Assembly (NCBI GenBank): GCA_017988335.1
Contig: JAGNRZ010000012.1
Coordinates: 1 to 34,321, forward strand
Source: Ferruginibacter sp.
Lineage (GTDB): Bacteria; Bacteroidota; Bacteroidia; Chitinophagales; Chitinophagaceae
Length of the DNA: 34,321 nucleotides
Direction of reading: 5' to 3'
Below the pieces are notes generated by a model. That model searched no databases. It had not been told where the DNA came from and was given only the letters and a program-made list of their open reading frames with translations. Shown here piece by piece: positions 25,374 to 34,304 of this stretch (positions are counted from its first letter, which is position 1; each line of letters opens with the position of its first letter). A program made the position numbers and the translations under genes.

Positions 25374-28300
25374 ATGAGCAAACTTTTATCCAGAATAGCT
25401 ATTCTGCTATTCGTTTTATTTCCACTATTTGCTATCGCACAAACATCAATTTCGGGTAGGGTTCTAAACGAAAAAGATGGCTCACCTATTGAGGGTGCTT
25501 CCGTAGTAATAAAAGGAAAAGGTGGTGGCACAAAAACCGATGCCAATGGAAACTATACTATTAATGCTAATAGTGGAGATGTGCTAGTAATTACTTCTGT
25601 AAATTTTAGAGGGCAGCAAGTAAAAGTGAAAAATGGCGTCGCCACTACAGTTCGTTTGTTAAATACAGATGGCATTATGAGTGATGTTGTTGTTATTGGT
25701 GCTATGGACATCAAACGTAACTCTAGAGAAATGGGTTATGCTGCACAAACTGTTGGGGGTAATGAAATACAAGAAACACAACGGGAAAACTTTGTAAATG
25801 GTTTAGCAGGTAGAGTTGCAGGTGTAAGCATTACACCTACTAGTGGTAATGCCGGAGCCAGTACCAATATTGTTTTAAGAGGGTACAATTCCTTAGCACT
25901 CAGTAACCAACCATTATTTGTTATTGATGGAACAATTGTTGACAATTCTGTAATTGATGAAAATAGCAGTGGTGGTGTTGGATTAGGGCTTGTTGAAGCT
26001 CCAGTTAGTGGTACAAGAGCTGTTAATCAAACTTCTAATAGAAATAATGACTATACTAACAGAATGGGTGATATAAACCCAAATGACATTGAAAGCATTA
26101 CTGTACTTAAAGGACCTGAAGCTACGGCACTTTATGGTAGTCAGGCAGCGTCTGGTGCAATAATTATTGTTACCAAAAAAGCAAAATTAGTACAACAAAA
26201 GAAATTTAGAATTACAAATATAGCCTACGACAATAATTTTAGAATGCAGTTTGCCACCCGTTTTCCAGATCTTAATACCGACTATGGCATGGGAAGCAAT
26301 GGAAGAGTTGATAGCGTATTTTCTTACTTTGGTCCTAAATTAGCACCTGGCACTCCTAAAACTGATCAACTAAAAGAGTTTTTTAAAACTGGATTTTCGC
26401 AAACACATAATTTAGTATTAGATGTTGGCAACAAGTTCACTAGTTTTAAAATATCGGGTTCTTATTTTAATAATTCTGGTGTAGTCCCAAATAATTCATA
26501 TAAAAGATATACTTTAAGAATTACAAATACAACCAAAATAAGCAAATATTTAGACATCACCCCTGCTATAACCTTTACAAGAAGTACAAACAGTAAACCA
26601 ATACGAAGTAGCAATGGTTATTTAACTACATTAATGAGATGGCCTTCAAACGCTAATCTAAATAATGTATATAATTCAAATGGGACAAAATATGAATTGT
26701 TTCCTGCTGGCGATGCTAATGAGGAGTTTGATAATCCATTTTGGAGTGTACAAAATAATAGAAGTTTTGATGAATTAAATAAAAAAAGTGCAACACTTGC
26801 TATAAATATTTATCCGTTTAAGTGGTTAAATTTAAGTGGAAGATTTGGATATGAAGCATATAACAATGATGGGTGGACATTTTATCATCCTGAAACTTAT
26901 TTATACACAAAAGCAAGAGGTGGCTCACAAGATAATTATTACAGAAAATATACTGGTTACAATCACACTATTACAGCTACTGCAAAAAAATCGATTGGTA
27001 AATTTAATGGCAGGTTAATGGGTGGTACTATGTGGCAAGATTATAAAAATCAAGCATGGTCTATTTATGGAGAAAGAATTGCAGACCCAATTACTGGTGC
27101 TTTTGATGTTACAAAAATTGGAGATTCTAGCATAACAAATCCTATTACAAGAAATCAATTGTACAGAAATAATACTTTTAAAGACTATAATTATGTACTA
27201 TCAAGGCAATTAGCTTTTTTTGGCGAACTTGCAATTAATTGGAATAACATAGTTTTTCTTAACTACACCCATCGTTTTGAAGAAGGTAGCACTTTACCAA
27301 AAATTAACAGAAAAGTAAGCTACCCTGCAGGTTCTGTAAGTGTAATATTTACCGACCTAATTAAACCACTTAAAAAAAGCAATTTCTTAAGCTACGGAAA
27401 ATTAAGAGCTTCGCTAGCTAGTACTGCAAAAGCCAACTCTCCTTTCTCTAATCAATCTGCATTTACATTACAAACAAGTAGCGGTGGTGGTTTTGCATAT
27501 GGCTTTACTAACAATAATTTTTATTTAGGTCCAGAAAAACAGAGTACTTATGAAACAGGTTTAGAACTTCGGTTCTTTAAAAACAAAATATCAATTGATG
27601 CTACTTATTATAACACTTTAAATGAAGATCAAATTTTAGAAGGACTAAGAACGAGTTATGGTACAGGATTTATTTTAAATACCTTAAATCTTAGTAGTAC
27701 AAGAAATCAAGGAGTTGAAATTGCAGCAAATATTAAATTGTTTCAAAAGAAGAATTTTACATGGAACTTAGGTTTAAATTTTAACAGAAGCTGGAACGAA
27801 CTTTTAACAATGCCAAGTAATCTTCCTGAATTTTACATTTCCGACACCTGGTTATATGGTAATGCTAGAGCTGGTTTAAGAAGAGGGCAGCCTACTACAG
27901 GTATTACTTCTTGGGGTTATCAACGAAATAATAAAGGTGACATTTTGATAGATCCTACTACTGGTTACCCTTTAGTTGATAACAATTTTTTAGTTAGAGG
28001 GGATAGAAACCCAGATTTTACATTAGGTATTAATAACAATTTAAAATATAAAAATTGGTCGTTAAATATGCTATGGGATTTACGTGTAGGGGGTGATATT
28101 TTTAATGGTAATGAATTATTTTTAACTACAATTGGTCGTAGCCAAACTTCAGCAAATAGAGAAACTCCACAGGTAATTAAAGGAGTATTTAAAGATGGTT
28201 TAGAAAATACAACCACTCCCACAGTTAATAATATAGTTCTATATCCTTACTTAAATCAGGGCTTTTATACTGGAGGCAGTATTTCATCAGTTTATACCGA

Positions 28301-28577
28301 AGAGTATTTTATTGAAAAAGATGTAAACGCTTTGAGATTGAGAGACATAACACTTAGCTTCAATTTTAAGGATATTATTAAAAAGAATAAATACATTAAA
28401 TCATTAACCGCATTTGCAACTGCAAACAATTTACTACTTATTAGTAATTATACGGGTGCCGATCCTGCTGTAAATGGCACTACGCCTGGCACAAGAGGTG
28501 TAGGTGCATTTGGCTTTGATTATGGCACACTAGCAGAACCTATAAGTTTAAACCTAGGCATAAGAGCTTCATTTTAA
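25374..28577 (+). CDS. susC: SusC/RagA-family TonB-dependent transporter
   Basis: 1067 residues, normal for SusC. The signal peptide is 1-22 (LFPLFAIAQ end). A carboxypeptidase-like regulatory domain (about 24-105) opens with SISGRVLNEKDGSPIEGASV and includes KTDANGNYTINA. A short link then leads to the TonB plug (about 118-275), with NIVLRGYNSLALSNQPLFVI and ESITVLKGPEATALYGSQAA. The rest is a large barrel ending in SLNLGIRASF with the terminal Phe needed for outer-membrane assembly. With its SusD partner it forms a lidded importer for oligosaccharides or peptides. It starts the operon susC-susD-DUF4397. No glycoside hydrolase, sensor or anti-sigma gene lies nearby, so this is not a complete polysaccharide utilisation locus and the substrate is unknown. 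Confidence 0.95.
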   Translation: MSKLLSRIAILLFVLFPLFAIAQTSISGRVLNEKDGSPIEGASVVIKGKGGGTKTDANGNYTINANSGDVLVITSVNFRGQQVKVKNGVATTVRLLNTDGIMSDVVVIGAMDIKRNSREMGYAAQTVGGNEIQETQRENFVNGLAGRVAGVSITPTSGNAGASTNIVLRGYNSLALSNQPLFVIDGTIVDNSVIDENSSGGVGLGLVEAPVSGTRAVNQTSNRNNDYTNRMGDINPNDIESITVLKGPEATALYGSQAASGAIIIVTKKAKLVQQKKFRITNIAYDNNFRMQFATRFPDLNTDYGMGSNGRVDSVFSYFGPKLAPGTPKTDQLKEFFKTGFSQTHNLVLDVGNKFTSFKISGSYFNNSGVVPNNSYKRYTLRITNTTKISKYLDITPAITFTRSTNSKPIRSSNGYLTTLMRWPSNANLNNVYNSNGTKYELFPAGDANEEFDNPFWSVQNNRSFDELNKKSATLAINIYPFKWLNLSGRFGYEAYNNDGWTFYHPETYLYTKARGGSQDNYYRKYTGYNHTITATAKKSIGKFNGRLMGGTMWQDYKNQAWSIYGERIADPITGAFDVTKIGDSSITNPITRNQLYRNNTFKDYNYVLSRQLAFFGELAINWNNIVFLNYTHRFEEGSTLPKINRKVSYPAGSVSVIFTDLIKPLKKSNFLSYGKLRASLASTAKANSPFSNQSAFTLQTSSGGGFAYGFTNNNFYLGPEKQSTYETGLELRFFKNKISIDATYYNTLNEDQILEGLRTSYGTGFILNTLNLSSTRNQGVEIAANIKLFQKKNFTWNLGLNFNRSWNELLTMPSNLPEFYISDTWLYGNARAGLRRGQPTTGITSWGYQRNNKGDILIDPTTGYPLVDNNFLVRGDRNPDFTLGINNNLKYKNWSLNMLWDLRVGGDIFNGNELFLTTIGRSQTSANRETPQVIKGVFKDGLENTTTPTVNNIVLYPYLNQGFYTGGSISSVYTEEYFIEKDVNALRLRDITLSFNFKDIIKKNKYIKSLTAFATANNLLLISNYTGADPAVNGTTPGTRGVGAFGFDYGTLAEPISLNLGIRASF

Positions 28578-28595
28578 ACTTTAAAAATTAAAAAT

Positions 28596-30227
28596 ATGAA
28601 AAAGATAAAATATTTATTTGCAGCAATACTACCAATGTTAATTATTACTGCTTGTAGTAAACAATTAGATGAAGCATACCCTAATCCAAATACACCAGTA
28701 AAAGTAACACCTAAGGAGCTTTTACCCGCCATTCAATATCAAATGGCACTTAATATACAAGAAGATTATATGTATGTAGGTACTACAGCACAAGTATTTG
28801 CATTGCGCTATCCATTTGGATCAGGGTCTGCAACACTAACTAGAGATATTACCATAACTAGACATGAAAGGCATGGCTGGTGGCCGGGTGTAGATAATAG
28901 TGGTGGTATTTGGAGAATGCACTACTGGAATATTGGAGAAAACTTAAATAAAATGGTGCTGTGGGCTGGTGACGAAAATTTGTATGATTATATTGGTGTA
29001 GGTCAAGCTATTCAAGCTTGGAGTTGGTTGGTATTAACAGATTATCATGGTGAAGCTATTTTAAAAGAAGCATTTAACCCAAGTAAGCTAGAATTTAAAT
29101 ATGATACCCAAGAAGAAATTTATGCAGAAGTAAGAAGGCTTTGTGGATTAGCTATTCAAAATTTGGATAAACCCGTTACTAACTCTGATTTTGCATCTGC
29201 TGATACATGGATGTATGGTGGAGATAAGGCTAAATGGAAAAAATTTGTTTATGGCATTATGGCAAGGTCTTACAACCACTTAGCCAATAAATCAATTTAC
29301 AAACCTGACAGTGTGATTTACTATTGCAATTTGGCAATGCAAAACCCAAGTGAAGATGCTGTTTATAAATATGTAGGAGGAAGTGTAAATGCTCAAAATA
29401 ATTATTGGGGTCGTTTTAGAGCCAATAATGTAAACCTTCGCCAAAGTAAATTTATTACTGAATTAATGAAAGGTACATTAGGAGCTGGCACAACGTTTAG
29501 CGGCGTAGATGACCCAAGAAGATGGTATATGCTTTCAACAGGAACAGGTGCAGACGTAAATAATATGTTTGGTATTGAAGCTTGTAAGGGAGAAGGAACA
29601 TTAGCTACATCACAACGCCCAGTAAATTTTTATGGTGCAACAGTTATCCCTGGGGTTGATACTGCTCGTTTTATATTTAAAGATGATGCTGAATTCCCTT
29701 TCATGACTAGTAGTGAAATACAATTTATGAAGGCAGAAGCAGCATTTAGAAAAGGAGACAAAACTACAGCCCTGGCTGCTTATAAAAAAGGTATTGAACA
29801 GCATTTTGATATGTTAATTATGAAGTATGACAGAAATATTAGGGCTGGCAGAAGCATAAATACCGGTACTAGAGATGCGTTTGTAACCAACCCATCTGTA
29901 GTTCCTTCTAATGCAAACAATCTTACAATGAGCATGATAATGCAACAAAAATTCATTGCTCTTTGGGGTTACAATATTATAGAGGCTTGGGCAGATTTAC
30001 GTAAGTTTAATTATACCGATATTGACGCAGCCACTGGTAGGCAAGTATTTGATGGCTTTGTTCTCCCTAGCGGTTTAGACTTATGGCCTGAAAATGGTGG
30101 GAAACCCAGCTACCGTGTAAGGCCACGATGGAATTCTGAGTATGTATGGAATTTAGCAAATTTGGCAGTTTATGGCGGTGATAAAGTAGATTATCACACT
30201 TACAAGCAATGGACTATGTTACCTTAA
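28596..30227 (+). CDS. susD: SusD/RagB-family nutrient-binding outer-membrane lipoprotein
   Basis: 543 residues. The lipoprotein signal ends in IITAC with acylated Cys20. The mature protein begins with the SusD-like pattern KQLDEAYPNPNTPVKVTPKE and is mostly helical, with tetratricopeptide-like helices (ENLNKMVLWAG, YIGVGQAIQAWSWLVLTDYHGEA, KWKKFVYGIMARSYNHLAN). It also carries the conserved FPFMTSSEIQFMKAEAAFRKG block and a C-terminal NGGKPSYRVRPRW segment. This is the SusD-like_2 type often annotated as a SusD/RagB family protein. It caps the SusC barrel from outside and captures the substrate. It starts 18 bases after the susC stop, behind an A-rich leader. Length and architecture are typical. 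The ligand cannot be inferred, because no catabolic enzymes are encoded next to it. Confidence 0.93.
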   Translation: MKKIKYLFAAILPMLIITACSKQLDEAYPNPNTPVKVTPKELLPAIQYQMALNIQEDYMYVGTTAQVFALRYPFGSGSATLTRDITITRHERHGWWPGVDNSGGIWRMHYWNIGENLNKMVLWAGDENLYDYIGVGQAIQAWSWLVLTDYHGEAILKEAFNPSKLEFKYDTQEEIYAEVRRLCGLAIQNLDKPVTNSDFASADTWMYGGDKAKWKKFVYGIMARSYNHLANKSIYKPDSVIYYCNLAMQNPSEDAVYKYVGGSVNAQNNYWGRFRANNVNLRQSKFITELMKGTLGAGTTFSGVDDPRRWYMLSTGTGADVNNMFGIEACKGEGTLATSQRPVNFYGATVIPGVDTARFIFKDDAEFPFMTSSEIQFMKAEAAFRKGDKTTALAAYKKGIEQHFDMLIMKYDRNIRAGRSINTGTRDAFVTNPSVVPSNANNLTMSMIMQQKFIALWGYNIIEAWADLRKFNYTDIDAATGRQVFDGFVLPSGLDLWPENGGKPSYRVRPRWNSEYVWNLANLAVYGGDKVDYHTYKQWTMLP

Positions 30228-30254
30228 TTTAATTAAAAAAATAAAATATTAAAT

Positions 30255-31064
30255 ATGAGAAAATATCAATCATACTTTTTGCTTTTTGCTTTAATAGGAT
30301 TCACATCCTGCAATAAAAATAACTTAAATGATATTGCATTAACAAGCAATCCTACTAATGACAAAGCGTATGTAAAATTTATCAATTCTTATACTGCATT
30401 AACACCAAGTATTGGTACACCAGCCAATGGCCCAAATGTAGATTTTTATGTTAATGGGGCAAAAACTAATGGTGCTGCAGGTACAACAGCAGTTCCACTT
30501 GGTATTGGAGTACCTTATGGCTCTATTTTTCCTAATATAAGTAGTGGATATATACAAACCCCAAGCGATGTAGTTAATATTAAAGCGGTTTTAAATAGAC
30601 CTACTGGTGGAGGTTTACCTTCTGATACAATAGCTAATTATAATTATAGGTTAGCTGCTGGAGGATATTATACAATACTATTAAGTGATGTAAACCCTAA
30701 CCCAACACCAGCAACACCTAACATGATGTTAATAGGGGAAAGTATTGCAAAACCTGCATATGGGTTTTTCAAGTTACGATTGTTAAATATGTATGTAAAT
30801 AATCAAGCTTTAGAATTATATAATTCTACTTCTGCTACTGTTATTACTTCAGGCATTGTGTATAAAAATTTATCAAATTGGATTGAATTACCATTACATT
30901 CTGTTAGTAATGTATATCAAATTAGAGTAGCAGGTACTACTACAGTTTTAGGTGCTTTCACAGCATTTACACCCAGCAATTTACGTTCTTATACATTTTG
31001 GATAAGAGGTAACCCTGCGGTAACGGGAAGACCAATTGCTGGAACTATTTTTACTACTTGGTAA
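30255..31064 (+). CDS. DUF4397-domain surface lipoprotein
   Basis: 269 residues. The lipoprotein signal ends in FTSC with Cys19. The mature protein has two Ig-like beta-sandwich repeats of the DUF4397 type: the first around AYVKFINSYTALTPS and NVDFYVNGAKT, ending with YNYRLAAGGYYTILLSDV, the second around FFKLRLLNMYVNNQALELYN to SYTFWIRGNPA. The family is common as the third gene after SusC/SusD pairs in Bacteroidota and is thought to be an accessory surface protein, perhaps a ligand-binding or spacer lipoprotein. It starts 27 bases after the susD stop and is closed by the terminator at 31124. Function is not established; operon membership is clear. Confidence 0.85.
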   Translation: MRKYQSYFLLFALIGFTSCNKNNLNDIALTSNPTNDKAYVKFINSYTALTPSIGTPANGPNVDFYVNGAKTNGAAGTTAVPLGIGVPYGSIFPNISSGYIQTPSDVVNIKAVLNRPTGGGLPSDTIANYNYRLAAGGYYTILLSDVNPNPTPATPNMMLIGESIAKPAYGFFKLRLLNMYVNNQALELYNSTSATVITSGIVYKNLSNWIELPLHSVSNVYQIRVAGTTTVLGAFTAFTPSNLRSYTFWIRGNPAVTGRPIAGTIFTTW

Positions 31065-31123
31065 AAATTTAAGTACTGTACTAAAAAAGATTGGTGGTTT
31101 TTTAGATTAAACCCCTACGATAA

Positions 31124-31165
31124 ATAAAAGAGGCTGTTTTCTACACAGCCTCTTTTATATTTATT
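31124..31165 (+). terminator. Strong intrinsic terminator of the susC-susD-DUF4397 operon
   Basis: ATAAAAGAGGCTGT (31124-31137), 7-base loop TTTCTAC, ACAGCCTCTTTTAT (31145-31158), followed by ATTTATT. A 14-bp perfect stem whose right arm supplies the U-run. It lies 60 bases after the DUF4397 stop codon. Confidence 0.9.
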
Positions 31166-31190
31166 GGGTAGCTTCAATGCCTAAAAAAAC

Positions 31191-31388
31191 TCAATGTTTA
31201 GAATTAGTTTCTGAAGTAGAAGATATACTATTTAATGAAGTTAATTCGATAATCCTTTGTTTTAATCCTCTATGCAGGTCTAATTGGTTTTTCAAATGAA
31301 TCGTAGAGTGTTGTTTATCATTATGTGCTTTTATTAAATGAATATATCCACTAAAGCCCTTAACTCTTTCCCAGCAACGTATGTAGGT
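31191..31388 (-). pseudogene. Possible remnant of a coding sequence in a 440-base gene-poor gap
   Basis: The gap 31065-31502 holds the operon terminator and otherwise no intact gene. On the minus strand 31388-31191 is open for 65 codons without an ATG and reads like protein (WERVKGFSGYIHLIKAHND, then HLKNQLDLHRGLKQRIIEL, and a Ser-rich tail). Neighbouring frames just upstream also look protein-like (LRTLKILPKTPERVNLHTLL), as expected of a frameshifted, decaying gene. I cannot name the family. A chance open frame is possible. A 40-codon plus-strand ORF at 31177-31299 overlaps it and looks less convincing. Confidence 0.25.
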
Positions 31389-31502
31389 TTACTCTTTCAG
31401 GCGTTTTTGGAAGTATTTTTAAAGTTCTCAATGTAATAAAGATAAATAATTTTACTCATTTATGTAAAATATCATCCCCTGCATCTCATACAAAACAGCA
31501 GT

Positions 31503-32183
31503 ATGTTAAAAATATCTATCCCCACACCTTGCCACGAAGATTGGAACGCAATGATACCAAATGCACAAGGCAAACACTGTAATGCATGTGCTAAAACTGT
31601 GGTTGACTTTACTAGTATGACGGATGATGAAGTAAAACATTTTTTACTAAACCGTAAATCTGAAAAACTATGTGGCAGATTTAGAAACGAACAGCTACAT
31701 CGCATAACCATTAATTTACCACATAACATTTTCTATATACCTATGCCATTATGGAAAAAGTATTTAGCCGCTATATTAATTGTATTTAGCACTACATTGT
31801 TTAGTTGCGATACACATTTGAAAGGAGAACCCATTATAAAAGAAGAATCTGCTGTACTAGGTGGAGCAATGGCTATCATCAACACTAAAGATACTTTACC
31901 AACAGATACATCAAATTTCATAGTACTACCACATCCTTTACCACCGCCACCACCTACAACTGGTGTAATGTATATTGTTCCAACTGAGATACAAGGCAAC
32001 ATTGCTATTAAACCAATTGAACCTTTGGTTGAGCAAGGTATAATTGCAATAGTTGATACACCAAAAATTGAAGAAAAGTATAATAAAGTAGGTGAAGTAT
32101 TATTTATTGAAAAAGATTCAGCCTCAATAAAAAACAATAAATCAAAAGACTCTGCTAACTGTAACAAAAAAATATTTTTGTAA
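31503..32183 (+). CDS. CHEDWN-motif Cys-rich membrane protein of Bacteroidota
   Basis: 226 residues. The N-terminal domain (1-75) carries IPTPCHEDWNAMIPNAQGKH, CNACAKTVVDFTSM and LCGRF, with Cys10, His11, Cys26, Cys29 and Cys57. The CxxC and flanking Cys/His suggest a zinc- or iron-sulfur-binding module in the cytoplasm. A hydrophobic span (about 87-101) ends in LFSC, which looks like an internal lipobox at Cys102. The rest (103-226) is a Pro- and Thr-rich extracytoplasmic segment (LPHPLPPPPPTT) and a Lys/Ser-rich tail. I recall this N-terminal domain as widespread in Bacteroidota, sometimes joined to TonB-like or carboxypeptidase-like C-terminal domains, but know no function. It is monocistronic: followed 15 bases later by a strong hairpin, preceded by a gene-poor gap. 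Confidence 0.75.
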   Translation: MLKISIPTPCHEDWNAMIPNAQGKHCNACAKTVVDFTSMTDDEVKHFLLNRKSEKLCGRFRNEQLHRITINLPHNIFYIPMPLWKKYLAAILIVFSTTLFSCDTHLKGEPIIKEESAVLGGAMAIINTKDTLPTDTSNFIVLPHPLPPPPPTTGVMYIVPTEIQGNIAIKPIEPLVEQGIIAIVDTPKIEEKYNKVGEVLFIEKDSASIKNNKSKDSANCNKKIFL

Positions 32184-32197
32184 GATTGTTATTACTC

Positions 32198-32230
32198 AGA
32201 CTACCGTAGTTTTAAAAACTACGGTAGTCT
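32198..32230. terminator. Strong hairpin between the CHEDWN gene and lepA
   Basis: AGACTACCGTAGT (32198-32210), loop TTTAAAA, ACTACGGTAGTCT (32218-32230). The 13-bp stem extends to 16 bp if the T/A bases pair. It begins 15 bases after the CHEDWN stop codon. There is no U-tract, so it may terminate by another route or protect the 3' end. Confidence 0.6.
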
Positions 32231-32300
32231 TACAAAGAGCCGCAGTTTGCTATTAAAAAACTAGTTATGATTTATTTGGAAAGGCTGAATAAAAATTTTT

Positions 32301-32320
32301 TGTACAAGAGTGCGACGCCA
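32301..32320 (+). repeat. 20-bp repeat, copy 1 of an inverted pair flanking lepA
   Basis: TGTACAAGAGTGCGACGCCA is the exact reverse complement of 34285-34304. It is GC-richer than its surroundings. Within the short open frame 32267-32377 it encodes Tyr-Lys-Ser-Ala-Thr-Pro. Confidence 0.85.
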
Positions 32321-32369
32321 TTAAAGTTGATTAAAGAAATAGGTGTTGGGATAATAAATATCCACTGTT

Positions 32370-32397
32370 ATCTGTATTAATCAGCATCATCCGTGTC
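32370..32397 (+). repeat. ATC(T/A/C)G-type nonamer run next to lepA
   Basis: ATCTGTATTA (32370-32379, one base long), ATCAGCATC (32380-32388), ATCCGTGTC (32389-32397), ending 7 bases before the lepA stop codon at 32405. It is the same style as the TAATCTGTG run at 14044-14071. Confidence 0.5.
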
Positions 32398-32404
32398 TCC
32401 AATT

Positions 32405-34195
32405 TTAATCATCCAACTTCAACACCGCTAAAAATGCTTCTTGTGGTACTTCTACATTGCCAATTTGCTTCATACGCTTTTTACCTTCCTTTTGCTTTTC
32501 AAGTAATTTACGTTTACGGCTAATATCACCACCATAACACTTAGCCGTAACATCTTTACGCATAGCACTAATATTTTCTCTTGAAATTACTTTAGCTCCA
32601 ATAGCGGCTTGTATAGCTATTTGAAACTGCTGACGAGGTAATAATTCTTTTAATTTTTCACAAAGCTTACCGCCAAAATGCTGTGCTCTACTGCGATGTA
32701 TTAATGCACTTAAGGCATCTACCTTTTCGCCATTTAATAAAATATCCATCTTTACAATATCGCTTGGCCTCATATCAATAGGGTGATAATCAAATGAAGC
32801 ATAACCCCTAGTTTGCGATTTTAATTTATCATAAAAGTCGATAACGATTTCGGTTAGCGGCATTTCAAAACTAAGTTCTATTCTTGTAGGCGATAAATAA
32901 TGCTGGTGTGTAAGCATTCCACGTTTGCCAATACACAAGTTCATTATATTGCCAATATAATCTGGCTTGGTAATAATTTGTGCTTTAATAAAAGGTTCGT
33001 CAATATGATCAATCCTTGTAGGGTCGGGCATTTCGGTGGGGTTATTTACCACTATCGTTTCGCCTTTAACCGTTGTTGCTACAAAACTTACGTTGGGTAC
33101 TGTAGTAATTACAGTTTGGTTAAATTCTCTTTCCAAACGCTCCTGTATAATTTCCATGTGCAGCAATCCTAAAAAGCCACAACGGAAACCAAAGCCTAAG
33201 GCTTGTGAAGTTTCTAATTCAAATGTTAACGATGCATCATTCAATTGCAATTTTTCCATACAATCTCTCAACTCTTCAAACTCATCTGTTTCTACCGGAA
33301 AAATTCCAGCAAAAACCATGGGTTTTACATCTTCAAATCCATCAATACGGCTTTGTGTAGGGTTTATTACATTAGTTAATGTATCACCTACTTTTACTTC
33401 TTTAGCATTTTTTATTCCAGTTATAATGTAGCCCACATCACCACAATGCACACTATTTTTTGCCTCCATCCCTAGTTTTAAAATACCTACTTCATCAGCA
33501 AAATATTCTTGGTCGGTACTAAAAAATTTTACCTTATCGCCTTTTTTAAGGCTACCACTAAATATTCTGTAATAGACAATTATACCTCTAAAACTATTGA
33601 AAACACTATCAAAAATTAGTGCTTGTAACGGAGCATTAGGGTCACCACTAGGTGCAGGAATGCGATTAACAATCGCTTCTAAAATTTCATCAATACCAAT
33701 TCCACTTTTACCGCTGGCTAATAAAATATCTTCTTCTTTACAACCAATCAACTCAATAATTTGATCTTTTACTTCGGGAATCATGGCCCCATCCATATCA
33801 ATTTTATTGATAACGGGTATAATTTCTAAATCGTTTTCAATAGCCAAATAAAGGTTTGAAATAGTTTGTGCTTGAATACCCTGTGTAGCATCTACCAACA
33901 GCAATGCCCCTTCACAAGCGGCTAACGCCCTACTTACTTCATAACTAAAATCCACATGGCCGGGTGTATCAATAAGGTTTAAAATATATTCTTGACCCTT
34001 AAACGGATAGTTAATTTGAATGGCATGACTTTTAATCGTAATCCCCTTTTCTCTTTCCAAATCCATATCATCAAGCACTTGTGCCTGCATATCTCTACTG
34101 CCAATAGTAGCTGTATGTTCTAACAGTCTATCGGCCAACGTACTTTTTCCGTGATCAATATGGGCAATTATGCAAAAATTTCTAATATTCTTCAT
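32405..34195 (-). CDS. lepA: Elongation factor 4 (LepA) GTPase
   Basis: 596 residues, the standard LepA length. The GTPase domain has G1 AHIDHGKST (11-19), G2 around [11 protein letters not shown]3 DTPGHVDF and G4 NKIDMDG. An EF-Tu-like domain 2 follows (about 190-280), then the two EF-G-like domains ([20 protein letters not shown] is diagnostic), and the LepA-specific C-terminal domain with [20 protein letters not shown] and the end [19 protein letters not shown]. It binds ribosomes and affects translocation, initiation or ribosome assembly. A TAnnTTTG box lies 26 bases upstream. An unassigned open frame entering from the window edge ends in a TGA that overlaps the lepA start as ATGA, and a 20-bp repeat flanks the gene in inverted orientation. 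Confidence 0.97.
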   Translation of the reverse strand: MKNIRNFCIIAHIDHGKSTLADRLLEHTATIGSRDMQAQVLDDMDLEREKGITIKSHAIQINYPFKGQEYILNLIDTPGHVDFSYEVSRALAACEGALLLVDATQGIQAQTISNLYLAIENDLEIIPVINKIDMDGAMIPEVKDQIIELIGCKEEDILLASGKSGIGIDEILEAIVNRIPAPSGDPNAPLQALIFDSVFNSFRGIIVYYRIFSGSLKKGDKVKFFSTDQEYFADEVGILKLGMEAKNSVHCGDVGYIITGIKNAKEVKVGDTLTNVINPTQSRIDGFEDVKPMVFAGIFPVETDEFEELRDCMEKLQLNDASLTFELETSQALGFGFRCGFLGLLHMEIIQERLEREFNQTVITTVPNVSFVATTVKGETIVVNNPTEMPDPTRIDHIDEPFIKAQIITKPDYIGNIMNLCIGKRGMLTHQHYLSPTRIELSFEMPLTEIVIDFYDKLKSQTRGYASFDYHPIDMRPSDIVKMDILLNGEKVDALSALIHRSRAQHFGGKLCEKLKELLPRQQFQIAIQAAIGAKVISRENISAMRKDVTAKCYGGDISRKRKLLEKQKEGKKRMKQIGNVEVPQEAFLAVLKLDD

Positions 34196-34220
34196 GTAAG
34201 TAGCCTCAATTTTAAGTGTG

Positions 34221-34228
34221 CAAAGGTA
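34221..34228 (-). promoter_or_regulatory. -7 promoter box TACCTTTG for lepA
   Basis: The minus strand reads TACCTTTG, an exact TAnnTTTG match, 26 bases before the ATG at 34195. No -33 element at normal spacing. Confidence 0.5.
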
Positions 34229-34284
34229 GTTGATTTTAGGGAGATTTTTTGGGTAATCATCAATTGTACAAAGCCCATCTTCAT

Positions 34285-34304
34285 TGGCGTCGCACTCTTG
34301 TACA
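34285..34304 (-). repeat. 20-bp repeat, copy 2 of an inverted pair flanking lepA
   Basis: On the minus strand it reads TGTACAAGAGTGCGACGCCA, identical to 32301-32320. An open minus-strand frame from the window edge through an ATG at 34305 to a TGA at 34192-34194 covers it and again encodes Tyr-Lys-Ser-Ala-Thr-Pro. Whether that frame is a gene cannot be decided here. Confidence 0.85.

Noticed and set aside
25374-31064. Complete polysaccharide utilisation locus
   Set aside because: No glycoside hydrolase, lyase, esterase or dedicated sensor is encoded next to the SusC/SusD pair.
31177-31299. 40-codon plus-strand ORF starting MPKKTQ
   Set aside because: Short, no leader features beyond chance, and overlapped by a more protein-like minus-strand frame; kept only as a remark in the remnant entry.
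31733-32167. Minus-strand ORF of 144 codons opposite the CHEDWN gene
   Set aside because: The plus strand carries the recognisable CHEDWN family motifs, and the minus frame shows no family features.
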